Source: Alicyclobacillus sp. ALC3 (GTDB lineage Bacteria; Bacillota; Bacilli; Alicyclobacillales; Alicyclobacillaceae). Taken from it: DNA of 64,000 bases. The DNA lies in contig NZ_CP066784.1 in the NCBI RefSeq assembly GCF_028751195.1, forward strand, positions 2,852,001-2,916,000, read 5' to 3'. This document shows positions 7,344 to 15,554 of this stretch, one piece after another. The notes under the pieces are model-generated. The model had not been told where the DNA came from. It did no database searches and saw only the letters and a list, made by a program, of their open reading frames with translations. The stretch's first letter is position 1. Each line of letters starts with the position of its first letter. The position numbers and the translations under genes are program-made.

Positions 7344-8435
7344 ATGTACAGGGCACCTAGTGGACACATAGTATTCGATCTGCATTCGGACATTCCGGCC
7401 GACATCGCTCTTTGGCGAGCAAAGGGGGAGAAGGCGGTCTTTGCCACGCGTCACGCGGACCGACTCGCGGCAAGCGGCGTCCGCGCTGCTGTGTTCGCGC
7501 TGTGGGTGGAACCGCAGTACCGAAACGCTGCGGCGACCAGGCTGACGCAACTGGCCGGAGCTTTGCTTGCCGATCTCGGTGAATCCCCCGAGCGCGTACA
7601 GCTAGTTCGAACAGCAGAGGAGCTCGACGCTTGTCTCTCGTCTGGTCGCTTCGCGGTGATGCTCGGCGTCGAAGGGATGACGTTTGTTGAACAGTGGCCC
7701 GCTGACATTCGGCTGACCGCTCAGATGGAGGATCGCGCGGCTGAGGGTCACGCGGCCATCCTCGACGAGCAAGCTCGTCAGTCGCTGCGCTTGCTCTCTG
7801 GCGTCGGCCTGCGCGAAGCCATCCTGGTGTGGGGAGAACGCAACGCGATCGCGAGTGGCCCCGTCCCGACCGCACAGGTGGAGGATGAGTCAGGTGGGCT
7901 CACAGACTTCGGCGGTCGTGTGGTTCGGCTGTGTGAAGACCTGGGTGTCGTAATCGACCTGTCGCATTTGAACGAAGCTTCCACAAACGACGTGCTCGCA
8001 GTTGCAAAGGGCACGGTTATCGCGTCCCACTCGAACGCGCGCGCACTCTGCGACCACCCGCGCAACTTGCGCGACGAACACATCAAGGAAGTTGGCCGCA
8101 GGGGGGGAGTCGTCGGGATCAACTCGTATGCTCGCTTTGTTCACCCGGACAGGGCGACGCTCGACCGCTACATTGACCACATCGTGTACGTGGCGGAGCT
8201 CACCGGGATTGATCACGTTGGCCTCGGCTTTGACTTTATGGACTACCTTCCGGACGACCTTGGGTTTCCGGAGCGCACGGAAGGACTGGCTCGGGTGGAG
8301 GACATACCGCAGCTGCTGCAACGGCTATCCGAACGCGGCCTGACGGATGAAGAAATAGCTAAGGTCTCATGGCAAAATGCAGCGCGCGTCATGGGAGTTG
8401 TTCGCACAAAACAGGAGGTGGGCAGCACATGTTAA
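7344..8435 (+). CDS. Membrane dipeptidase (renal dipeptidase, M19) family
   Basis: A 363-residue zinc dipeptidase of the amidohydrolase-like M19 family, which cleaves dipeptides, often with a D-residue at the C-terminal position. Metal-site motifs are visible: DLHSD (His14, Asp16), MLGVEGM with the bridging Glu, IDLSHLNEAS and IASHSNARALCDHPRN with the two further His. DHVGLGFDFMD is also typical. The start at ATG 7344 has GGCGGAGGG eight bases before it and lies just downstream of a near-consensus promoter. A longer in-frame extension to 7191 would precede that promoter and is rejected. It overlaps the alanine dehydrogenase start by 7 bp. With racemase and dehydrogenase, the likely task is to release and use D-/L-alanine from peptides, perhaps of cell-wall origin (inference). 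Confidence 0.9.
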   Translation: MYRAPSGHIVFDLHSDIPADIALWRAKGEKAVFATRHADRLAASGVRAAVFALWVEPQYRNAAATRLTQLAGALLADLGESPERVQLVRTAEELDACLSSGRFAVMLGVEGMTFVEQWPADIRLTAQMEDRAAEGHAAILDEQARQSLRLLSGVGLREAILVWGERNAIASGPVPTAQVEDESGGLTDFGGRVVRLCEDLGVVIDLSHLNEASTNDVLAVAKGTVIASHSNARALCDHPRNLRDEHIKEVGRRGGVVGINSYARFVHPDRATLDRYIDHIVYVAELTGIDHVGLGFDFMDYLPDDLGFPERTEGLARVEDIPQLLQRLSERGLTDEEIAKVSWQNAARVMGVVRTKQEVGSTC

Positions 8436-9535
8436 TCGGAGTGGCACGGGAGATCAAACAGAATGAGAACCGGGTCGGACTGACACCGGCTGGAGTCGCA
8501 ACACTGACAGCGCAAGGCCACACAGTTCGCGTCGAGTCTGGCGCGGGGGTAGGGTGCGGGTTTTCGGACAAGGCGTTCCAGAACGCCGGCGCGCAAATGG
8601 TCACGCACGAAGACGCCTGGCAGGCGGAGCTCGTCGTGAAAGTGAAAGAGCCGCAACAGTCTGAGTACAAGTTTTTCCGACGCGACTTGACGCTGTTTAC
8701 TTACCTCCACTTGGCGGCTGAGCCGGAACTCGCGGAAGCCCTCGTTCAGTCGGGCACGACAGCGATTGGCTACGAGACCGTGCAGGCGATGACTGGCGCG
8801 TTGCCGCTGTTGGCGCCGATGAGCGAGATCGCAGGCCGGATGGCGCCTCAGATTGGCGCCCAGTTCCTCGAGAACCACTACGGTGGCCCGGGTGTGTTGC
8901 TCGGCGGCGTACCTGGTGTGCGCGCTGCGCACGTCGTCATCGTCGGCGGGGGAGTCGTTGGCACAAACGCCGCGAAGATCGCGGTCGGCATGGGTGCCCA
9001 CGTCACGATCTTCGACAAGAGCAACGAGCGCCTTGCGTTCCTGGACGACCTGTTCGGCAACAAAGTGCAGACGTTGTCGTCGAACCCATACGAACTGACT
9101 GCCAGCGCAGAGACGGCTGACCTGTTGATTGGATCTGTGTTAATTCCGGGCGCAAAAGCCCCGAAACTGATTACCACCGACATGGTGAAGTCGATGAAAC
9201 CAGGCTCGGTCATCGTCGACGTCGCGATTGACCAAGGCGGCTCCGTGGAGACCATCGACCGCATCACGACACACGAAAATCCCATCTACACGGTGTTCGG
9301 CGTCAACCACTACGCGGTTGCGAACATTCCCGGCGCTGTGGCAAGGACGTCGACTGTAGCCTTGGTGAACGCAACCCTGCCGTACACGACGCAGATTGCA
9401 AAGCTCGGTTGGGAACACGCCGCACAACAGAACCTCGCGTTGCAGCGGGGCGTGCAAGTCACGAATGGGCAAGTCGTCCACGAGAGTGTCGCTCAGTCCT
9501 TGGGATTGGTCTTTCACGACTTGGTGCTGGCGTAG
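8429..9535 (+). CDS. ald: Alanine dehydrogenase (first paralogue)
   Basis: NAD-dependent oxidative deamination of L-alanine to pyruvate and ammonium, cytoplasmic. The protein is 368 residues, the usual family length. It shows the N-terminal signature [20 protein letters not shown], the substrate lysine in [20 protein letters not shown], a Rossmann motif [20 protein letters not shown], and VDVAIDQGG with [17 protein letters not shown]. The start at ATG 8429 matches the family N-terminus and has AGGAGGTGGG before it; it overlaps the dipeptidase stop. A second alanine dehydrogenase gene lies at 57906 in a different pathway context. Here it sits between the dipeptidase and alanine racemase, so it completes conversion of D- or L-alanine to pyruvate. 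Confidence 0.96.
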   Translation: MLIGVAREIKQNENRVGLTPAGVATLTAQGHTVRVESGAGVGCGFSDKAFQNAGAQMVTHEDAWQAELVVKVKEPQQSEYKFFRRDLTLFTYLHLAAEPELAEALVQSGTTAIGYETVQAMTGALPLLAPMSEIAGRMAPQIGAQFLENHYGGPGVLLGGVPGVRAAHVVIVGGGVVGTNAAKIAVGMGAHVTIFDKSNERLAFLDDLFGNKVQTLSSNPYELTASAETADLLIGSVLIPGAKAPKLITTDMVKSMKPGSVIVDVAIDQGGSVETIDRITTHENPIYTVFGVNHYAVANIPGAVARTSTVALVNATLPYTTQIAKLGWEHAAQQNLALQRGVQVTNGQVVHESVAQSLGLVFHDLVLA

Positions 9536-9564
9536 TTCAGCGCCACGAGGTGGAGGGATTGGAT

Positions 9565-10923
9565 TTGATCAGGGGCACAGCATCGCTCTATCGCGGTACG
9601 TGGGCTGAAGTCGATCTCGACGCCATTACGTTCAACGTCAAATCGGTGAAGCAGCATGTCGGTCCGCGCGTTGAAGTCATGGCGGTCGTCAAGGCAAACG
9701 GGTACGGTCACGGCGCCGTGCCTGTCGCCAAGGCTGCCATCGCGGCTGGCGCAACGTGGCTTGGCGTCGCCACGCTCGGTGAGGCGCTGGAACTAAGGCA
9801 AAGCGGGATCACGGTGCCTGTACTCGTACTCGGCTATGTCTCCCCTGACGCTGCCAACGTCGCGATGGCGCAGAACATCACGCTGACGGTGGCTTCCGTG
9901 GCACACGCGGAGGGACTAGCTCGGTCGGTTGCAGCTGTGGATGGCGCTGAGTCCGCAGTTTCCGTTGGGCGGGGTGGGTACGTTGGGCAACCGACTGACG
10001 CTGCTTTGCTTGCAGGGCGGTCGCCGGGTGCGCTGTCGCTCGCGGGTCACTCGCTCAACGTCCACATCAAGTTGGACAGCGGCATGACGCGGATTGGCGT
10101 TCGCAACCCCGAAGAAGTACGCGCGGCCATTGCAGCCCTGGCGACAAACTCCGTGATCCACGTGACGGGACTGTTCACGCACTTTGCCCAGTCTGATGGG
10201 AAGGACCTGACCCATGCGAGGCGTCAACTTCGGGCCACGCTGGAGATGTTCGACGCGGCAAAGAGGGCGCTTGCGGACCTGGCGAAGGCTGGCGATGGCG
10301 CGAAGGCTGGCGATCGTGGCGTGAACGACCGGGATCGACTTATGCTTCACGCGGCGAATTCTGGTGCCATCATGCAGCTTCCGGAAAGTCACTTTGACAT
10401 GGTGCGTCTCGGCATCAGCTTGTACGGTGTAGCGCCGTCCCTCTATCTGCACGCCAAGCCCGTCGTCCCGCTCCGGCAAGCTCTCAAATTGTACTCACAG
10501 ATTGTGATGGTGAAGGAAGTGCCGGCTGGAACCGCGATTGGGTACGGGGGGACGTTTGTGACAAGCCGACCGACGCGTGTTGCAACGGTGCCAATCGGGT
10601 ACGGGGATGGGCTTGCGAGGCTGCTCTCGAACAGAGGCAGTTTTCTCGTGCGCGGCCAGTCGTGTCCGATCGTCGGACGAGTTTGCATGGACCAGACGAT
10701 GATTGACATGTCTGCAGTGCCGGGCGTCCGCGAGGGCGACACAGTCGTCGTCTATGATGACAGACTGCTGCTAGAGTCGGCTGAGCTCGCGGGCACGATC
10801 CCGTACGAACCGCTCTGCGCGATTGCGCCGAGAGTGCCTCGCGAGTACGTCGGAAGCGCTGGTGAGCTTGTGGTTGATCGCGATCACCATCGCACCGTTG
10901 GCACCGCGTATTCGGTGCTGTAA
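9565..10923 (+). CDS. alr: Alanine racemase with repeat-type insertions
   Basis: PLP-dependent interconversion of L- and D-alanine in the cytoplasm. Motifs: AEVDLDAITFNVKSV, PLP lysine in VMAVVKANGYGHGAVP (Lys43), GLFTHFAQSD, HAANSGAIMQLPESHFDMVR, GYGGTFVTSRPTRVATVPIG and the catalytic-tyrosine-loop equivalent RVCMDQTMIDMS. At 452 residues it is longer than the usual 370-390; the excess is a glycine/alanine-rich insert near residues 115-155 (including SVGRGGYVGQPTDAALLAG) and an 18-bp duplication giving AKAGDGAKAGD. The start is TTG 9565, eight bases after GTGGAGG; an upstream in-frame start at 9409 would overlap ald extensively and is unlikely. The stop codon TAA coincides with the left end of a 186-bp-type repeat. 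As third gene of the dipeptidase operon it would route D-alanine to Ald. Confidence 0.94.
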   Translation: MIRGTASLYRGTWAEVDLDAITFNVKSVKQHVGPRVEVMAVVKANGYGHGAVPVAKAAIAAGATWLGVATLGEALELRQSGITVPVLVLGYVSPDAANVAMAQNITLTVASVAHAEGLARSVAAVDGAESAVSVGRGGYVGQPTDAALLAGRSPGALSLAGHSLNVHIKLDSGMTRIGVRNPEEVRAAIAALATNSVIHVTGLFTHFAQSDGKDLTHARRQLRATLEMFDAAKRALADLAKAGDGAKAGDRGVNDRDRLMLHAANSGAIMQLPESHFDMVRLGISLYGVAPSLYLHAKPVVPLRQALKLYSQIVMVKEVPAGTAIGYGGTFVTSRPTRVATVPIGYGDGLARLLSNRGSFLVRGQSCPIVGRVCMDQTMIDMSAVPGVREGDTVVVYDDRLLLESAELAGTIPYEPLCAIAPRVPREYVGSAGELVVDRDHHRTVGTAYSVL

Positions 10924-11012
10924 CGGCAGCGAACTCCCTATTGTGTCAGATTCACGCAGGAAAGCGGTGGATAAGCGGCCCAGGGCGGCTTATCTCCCTT
11001 CATAGGGGGTTC
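10921..11012. repeat. 186-bp inverted-repeat element, partial copy 2
   Basis: The left end TAACGGCAGCGAACTCCCTA and the inner palindrome GATAAGCGGCC-AGGGC-GGCTTATC with following GGGGGTTCC resemble the left half of the other copies, but no right terminal repeat is found. The element starts with the alr stop codon. The remaining intergenic DNA to 11272 shows nothing I can name. Confidence 0.55.
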
Positions 11013-11272
11013 CGATCCTCACGGCTCATCAACTCTGCGACGGGAAGCGCCGACTGACCTGCCCGCGCTCTCAACTCTTCGAAGTTGCTGTCGCTTATCT
11101 GCAGCTCCGTTCTCCGTTCAGGTGCGGTTGCTAACCTGTCACAGCTGGAAAATCACAAGTGCACACATCACAACGCTGTCGTGGCGAGGTACACTGAGTG
11201 CAGACGATCACGGACGAGGATGACATCGGTATCTGATGTTGTGGGAAACGGATCACGAAGGGAGTTGTGCAC

Positions 11273-11809
11273 ATGCGGCAGTTGCTGGAGATTACGCCTT
11301 TACCTGGATACCCGGAGGACATCGGCCGGTGGCTCTGGGCGATGGAGGCCGTGCGCGAGGAAAACTTGGAAGTCGTGGGGGGGCTTACTCAGGAAGAACT
11401 GGACTGGGAAGGTCTAGACGGGCAGGAAAACTCCATCGGATCGCTCTTGTACCACATTGCGGGTGTCGAAATGGGGTGGTTGCACTTTGACCTCCTGCAA
11501 CTGAAGGAGTTCCCTCCTGAAGTGAAAGAGGACTTCCCGCATGACTTGTTCGGCGCCGACCGGCTGACAGCCATTAAAGGTGTGCCGCTCGCTGAACACC
11601 TTGGACGCCTAGAACGCAGTCGCGCCGTTTTTCTCGACGCCTTTCGCGGCATGACACTGGAAGACTGGCGGAGCTTGCGGGCGCCGGACGGCGAAAACTA
11701 CGAAGTGACACCGGAATGGACTGTGTTTCACCTGGTTGAGCATGAGGCGGGGCATGCTTACCAGATCCGCAGCCTCAAGCGCCGCGCAGCTCACGCCCTC
11801 CGTCAGTAG
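11273..11809 (+). CDS. DinB-family protein
   Basis: A 178-residue protein of the DinB/YfiT four-helix-bundle superfamily. Such bundles bind a metal through three histidines; many act as small-molecule thiol transferases or remain uncharacterised. Features: the N-terminal helix with GYPEDIGRWLWAMEAVREE, the first ligand region in SIGSLLYHIAGVEMGWL, and the C-terminal EWTVFHLVEHEAGHAYQIR with paired His. The ATG at 11273 lies eight bases after AAGGGAG; a GTG at 11267 is possible but too close. It is monocistronic, with a hairpin following. Function is unknown, though cytoplasmic location is likely. The superfamily call is good. Confidence 0.85.
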   Translation: MRQLLEITPLPGYPEDIGRWLWAMEAVREENLEVVGGLTQEELDWEGLDGQENSIGSLLYHIAGVEMGWLHFDLLQLKEFPPEVKEDFPHDLFGADRLTAIKGVPLAEHLGRLERSRAVFLDAFRGMTLEDWRSLRAPDGENYEVTPEWTVFHLVEHEAGHAYQIRSLKRRAAHALRQ

Positions 11810-11825
11810 ACGATTAGGCGGGAAA

Positions 11826-11858
11826 GGTTAGTGACGCGCGACGCGGGCGTCGCTAACC
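11826..11858. terminator. Hairpin after the DinB gene
   Basis: GGTTAG-T-GACGC and GCGTC-G-CTAACC form an interrupted stem 17 bp after the DinB stop. It contains the GACGC/GCGTC core of the short palindrome family. No T-run follows, so terminator function is uncertain. Confidence 0.45.
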
Positions 11859-11895
11859 GACTAATGGCTCGTGCGCTCAAGCTGCCGGAGTATCG

Positions 11896-11944
11896 GAAAT
11901 GTAGGCTAACCGCTACGAAAACGGGACTTAAGCGACGCATTTTC
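11896..11944. repeat. Degenerate AAAATGTCGCT-family hairpin, copy 3
   Basis: GAAATGTAGGCTAACCGCT and AAGCGACGCATTTTC preserve the ends and spacing of the family but pair imperfectly. Its position, 38 bp after the GACGC palindrome, repeats the pairing of the two motifs seen near 4.85 kb and 27.6 kb. Confidence 0.45.
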
Positions 11945-11954
11945 ACGTAACGCT

Positions 11955-12252
11955 GGGTCGCATAAGCCAGAGGCGCAGACGTAGAGAGGTAAAGAGGTAG
12001 AGAGTTCCACCCCATCGACGATGGACGGGTTGGTTGCCGTATTTAACGGCACAGAACAGCCTATTGGGCCAATTTAGGTGCCATAGACGGTAGATAAGCG
12101 GCCTAAGGCCGCTTATCACCCATTTTTGGGGGGGAATTCAGCCGATTCCGCAGTCATAAACGGTTGCGGAACGCCTATTCAACCGGGGGAACCACCAAAA
12201 ATCGCGGATAAGCTGTTATGTGCGGCTAAGTTGCGCCGCAAACTGCCCGCGG
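11955..12252. repeat. Segmental duplication, copy A (contains 186-bp element)
   Basis: About 300 bp beginning GGGTCGCATAAGCCAGAGGC and ending GCAAACTGCCCGCGG recurs with only a few changes at 12283-12606. The duplicated block comprises AGAGAGGTAAAGAGGTAGAG, a short lead, and a complete 186-bp element. No gene is present in either copy. Confidence 0.9.
12044..12229. repeat. 186-bp inverted-repeat element, copy 3
   Basis: Left end TAACGGCACAGAACAGCCTA; right end GGATAAGCTGTTATGTGCGG. The inner palindrome is perfect: GATAAGCGGCCT (12093-12104), one base, AGGCCGCTTATC (12106-12117). Its length is 186 bp, equal to copies 5-7 despite strong divergence of the interior. Confidence 0.85.
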
Positions 12253-12282
12253 CCTCCGCGCCGTCCCGCCGAGCGCCCCCGC

Positions 12283-12606
12283 GGGTCGCATAAGCCAGAG
12301 GCGTCGAGGTAGAGAGGTAAAGAGGTAGAGAGTTCCACCCCGTCGACGATGGACGGGTTGGTTGCCGTATTTAACGGCACAGAACAGCCTATTGGGCCAA
12401 TTTAGGTGCCATAGACGGTAGATAAGCGGCCTAAGGCCGCTTATCACCCATTTTTGGGGGGGAATTCAGCCGATTCCGCGGTCATAAACGGTTGCGGAAC
12501 GCCTATTTAACCGGTGGAACCACCAGAAATGGCGGATAAGCTGTTATGTGCGGTTAAGTCGCGCCGCCGCGCCGCGCCCCCGCACCGCCGCCGCAAACTG
12601 CCCGCG
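12283..12606. repeat. Segmental duplication, copy B (contains 186-bp element)
   Basis: Second copy of the block at 11955-12252. It differs by scattered substitutions and by about 25 extra GC-rich bases near its end. It abuts the oligopeptidase gene, whose stop lies at 12618. Confidence 0.9.
12372..12556. repeat. 186-bp inverted-repeat element, copy 4
   Basis: The best-preserved ends: TTAACGGCACAGAACAGC against the complement TTAACCGCACATAACAGC. The inner palindrome is identical to that of copy 3. The ends begin with TTAA, which may be part of the repeat or a target sequence. Confidence 0.85.
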
Positions 12607-12617
12607 GCGCCGCCGCC

Positions 12618-14759
12618 TTACTTCACCATCGCCGCCGTGATCCCAATCTTGTCGAGCGCGAACGCGAGGTGCTCCGCAGCCTCGTGCAGGGCGTCGAGGC
12701 GGCCGGATGCGCCGAAGTGGCCGGCGCCCATGTTCACCGTCATGAGCAGAGTGTTCTGGTCTGTCTTCGTCTCGCGCAGGCGGGCGACCCACTTGGCAGG
12801 TTCCCAGTACGACACGCGCGGGTCGGTCAGGCCAGTCGTGACCAACATGTGCGGGTACGGCTTCGCCTCGACGTTGTCGTACGGGCTGTACGACTTCATG
12901 TACGCGTAATACGTCGGGTCGTTCGGATTGCCCCATTCGTCCCACTCGAGTGTCGTGAGCGGGATGGACTCGTCGAGCATCGTCGTGACGACGTCGACGA
13001 AGGGGACATCGGCCGTGATGACCTTGAACAGCGTGCCGGCGATGTTCGCCACCGCGCCCATCAAGAGGCCGCCGGCGCTGCCACCCTGGGCGGCAATCCG
13101 GTCGGACGTCGTGTAGCCGCGCGCGATGAGGTCCTGTGCTACCGCGACAAAGTCGGTGAACGTGTTCTTCTTGTGGAGGAACTTGCCTTCGTCGTACCAG
13201 CGCCGTCCCATTTCACCACCGCCGCGCACCTGTGCCGTCGCGAGCACAATGCCCGCGTCGAGGAGCGGGAGACTGGCGGCACTAAACCGCGGATCGCGGT
13301 CGATTCCGTAGCTCCCATAGCCGCTGAGGCGCAGCGGGGCAGGGCCGTGATCGAGCGCGCCTTTGCGGTAGGCGAGGTAGAGCGGAACTTTCGTGCCGTC
13401 GTCCGCCGTCGCCCATAGTCGCTCCTGCGCGTAGGCGGCCCGGTCGTACTCCCCGGGCACTTCTGCGACTTGGAGCACAGTCTGTGCGCCTGTTTTCAAG
13501 TCGATCCCGATGGTTGTTCGCGGTGTCAGCAACGACTCGTAGACGATGAGCGCCTCCGCTGTATTGAAGCTGAGGTTGTTGCCCACGCCGACGCGATAGA
13601 CCGGTTCGTCCCACGTCAGTTTCGCCAGCGACCCGCCATTCTGTTCCCCGCCGCTCAGTGCCCCGTTACTCAGTGCTCCGCCATTCTGTTCCCCACCGCT
13701 CAGTGCCCCGTTACTCAGCGTCCACAGTTCCGTTAACCCGTTCTCTCGGCCGGACACGATGACGGCGTCGCGAAACGGGTGAACGCCGAGGAGGTAGCGG
13801 TTCTGGTCGTGCGGTATGACCTCAGTCCGCGCGCGATTCGACGTGTCTGTGACTGGGCAGGTCAGCAGTTTGAAGTTGGGCGCGTCTTCGTTCGTGAGGA
13901 TGAGGAACGAGTTGCCCCAGTGTTCAACATCGTATTGGATGTTGGTGCGCCGGGGGTCAAATACGCGCCACTCGCTGGTCGGTTCGTCGGCTTTCAGGTA
14001 GCGGATCTCGAACGTTTCCTTGTTTTCGGCGTGCAAGAACAGGTACGCGCCGCTCTGTGACTTGCTCATGCGCATGCCATACGTGGCGTCGGTCTCTTCG
14101 TAGATGAGGGTGTCGCTGTCTGGTGAAGTCCCAAGCTCGTGGCGCCACAGTTGGAACGGACGCTGCGTGTGGTCGACGCGGATGTAGAAGAGATACCGGC
14201 CGGTTGCGTCCCACTCGAGACTCTCGTCAATGAAGACGTTGTCGATCTTATCCTGGAGCAGCTCCCCGCTTCCCAAGTCCTTCACGAATGCGGTGTAGCG
14301 ATCGGTTCCGTCGCGGTTCTCGAGGTAGGCGAGGAGCGTCTGGTCGTCATTTAGCGTCTGAACCGTGACATCGAGGTACCCGCCGTCCGTTACCATGGTG
14401 TTCAAGTCGAGCAATACCTCTTCCTCAGCGGTAGCGACATCGGCCCGAGTTGCGGCGCGTTTGCGAGCATAAATCGGGTATTGAAGCGCTTTCTCCATGC
14501 GCGAGTAGTAGAAGTAATCTCCGAGCTGGACTGGGACGGCTGCTTCAACGTCCGGCACGCGCTTGACCATCGCTTGAAACAGCGCTTCTGTCAGCGGTTC
14601 AAGCGGCGCCATCTGTTCTTTGTAGTAGCGATTCTCATCCTCGAGGTAGCCAATCACCTCAGGGTTGTCTCGCTCACGCAGCCAGTAGTACTCGTCTGGT
14701 CGGACGTCGCCGTGGAGTACGTGTTGATAAGGGATTTTCTTCGCTCTCGGTGCCTGCAT
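12618..14759 (-). CDS. Oligopeptidase B / prolyl oligopeptidase family (S9A) serine peptidase
   Basis: A 713-residue cytoplasmic serine peptidase that cleaves short peptides, in oligopeptidase B typically after basic residues. It starts with the family N-terminus (PYQHVLHGDVRPDEYYWLRERDN in pieces), followed by a beta-propeller (about residues 70-430) and an alpha/beta hydrolase domain. The catalytic triad is visible: Ser561 in GGSAGG, Asp646 in GLTDPRV, His681 in GAGHFGASGR. The ATG at 14759 has GGGAGGTTCCT before it. An unusual feature is a propeller loop made of two copies of a 15-residue repeat (NGALSGGEQNGGALS), encoded by a 45-bp duplication. It is a single gene; downstream lies the duplicated repeat block. 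The family call is firm; the oligopeptidase B subclass is likely. Confidence 0.92.
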   Translation of the reverse strand: MQAPRAKKIPYQHVLHGDVRPDEYYWLRERDNPEVIGYLEDENRYYKEQMAPLEPLTEALFQAMVKRVPDVEAAVPVQLGDYFYYSRMEKALQYPIYARKRAATRADVATAEEEVLLDLNTMVTDGGYLDVTVQTLNDDQTLLAYLENRDGTDRYTAFVKDLGSGELLQDKIDNVFIDESLEWDATGRYLFYIRVDHTQRPFQLWRHELGTSPDSDTLIYEETDATYGMRMSKSQSGAYLFLHAENKETFEIRYLKADEPTSEWRVFDPRRTNIQYDVEHWGNSFLILTNEDAPNFKLLTCPVTDTSNRARTEVIPHDQNRYLLGVHPFRDAVIVSGRENGLTELWTLSNGALSGGEQNGGALSNGALSGGEQNGGSLAKLTWDEPVYRVGVGNNLSFNTAEALIVYESLLTPRTTIGIDLKTGAQTVLQVAEVPGEYDRAAYAQERLWATADDGTKVPLYLAYRKGALDHGPAPLRLSGYGSYGIDRDPRFSAASLPLLDAGIVLATAQVRGGGEMGRRWYDEGKFLHKKNTFTDFVAVAQDLIARGYTTSDRIAAQGGSAGGLLMGAVANIAGTLFKVITADVPFVDVVTTMLDESIPLTTLEWDEWGNPNDPTYYAYMKSYSPYDNVEAKPYPHMLVTTGLTDPRVSYWEPAKWVARLRETKTDQNTLLMTVNMGAGHFGASGRLDALHEAAEHLAFALDKIGITAAMVK

Positions 14760-15071
14760 AGGAACCTCCCGGGTTGTCGGAATGATAGGTACACAAAACG
14801 AGTGTATCCTATCTACGGTGCAAAAAGAAATGGATGTCGAATGATGGGGAATCGTGACGAAGTTACCACAAATTTATCAACCCACTGTGCCAAAAATCGG
14901 TTAGAATAAATTGGAATGGAGAATGGCTGGTTGTTGCGGGTTCTACGCGGGTGACATCAGGTGTCACCTGCGTGATCCAATATAAAAGGTGTAGACAGAA
15001 AACTCACCACAGAGACATGACCGCAAAATGGGCGGTCGGTAAAGGGTACCATGGTGAGGGGAGGGTCTGCG
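14760..15071. other. Divergent intergenic region
   Basis: About 310 bp between the divergently read peptidase and Cys-rich protein genes. It contains a small inverted repeat GGTGACATCAGGTGTCACC (14950-14968) ahead of the Cys-rich gene, a possible operator. I see no other feature. Confidence 0.4.
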
Positions 15072-15269
15072 ATGTCGACTTGGAGTCGCTCGCAGAAAGT
15101 GTGCGCAACCTGTCGCTACTGGGGCGGGGAGCGTGCGATTCACATTCTGGGTCAGTCCGTTAAGCCGACGAGCCCGACAGGGGTGTGTCAGGGACCTGAC
15201 GACAGTCTTCGCGGGACAGCTACGCCCCAGGCTTCGACCTGTGCAAAGTGGTCCTTGTTTACCGCTTAA
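15072..15269 (+). CDS. Small Cys-rich (zinc-ribbon-like) protein
   Basis: A 65-residue protein starting MSTWSRSQKVCATCRYWGGE. Four cysteines in the order CATC, GVCQG and STCAKW, together with RYWGGERAI and SLRGTATP, look like a small metal-binding domain. I believe I have seen similar short proteins in many bacteria but cannot name a family, and the function is unknown. The ATG at 15072 follows GAGGGGAGGG with ideal spacing, which makes it a real gene despite its size. It stands alone: an inverted repeat lies upstream (14950-14968) and a perfect 13-bp hairpin terminator downstream (15319-15371). Confidence 0.75.
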   Translation: MSTWSRSQKVCATCRYWGGERAIHILGQSVKPTSPTGVCQGPDDSLRGTATPQASTCAKWSLFTA

Positions 15270-15318
15270 TGCAAGCTGCTCGCTTGTAGGTGACCTCGCC
15301 AGATGGCAGAGGGTGAAA

Positions 15319-15371
15319 CAAAAATGCGTCGTTCGGGCGTTGTGGTTGAGCGCTCGGCCGACGCATTTTTG
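15319..15371. terminator. Hairpin terminator, variant of the AAAATG family
   Basis: Perfect 13-bp stem CAAAAATGCGTCG (15319-15331) with CGACGCATTTTTG (15359-15371). The A and T tracts suit termination in both directions. The stem core is ATGCGTCG instead of ATGTCGCT. Confidence 0.75.
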
Positions 15372-15554
15372 TCGGAGTTCACGGTGATTGATTGGCGAAC
15401 GTCCATGATGTGCACTGACGTGGGATTACCCATCGATTCACACCTCGACAGCCGTGATACGATACAGGCAGACAGGCTGTGCAAGTTGCGACTCGCTTCG
15501 ATTCAATCGACTCAATAGATGTAGTGATTCTAGCAGTCAGTGGAGGGGTACAGC

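Noticed and set aside
14940..15050. Candidate transfer RNA near 14.95 kb
   Set aside because: Short inverted repeats here do not form a cloverleaf, and no acceptor or T-loop signature is present. No tRNA was found anywhere in the window.
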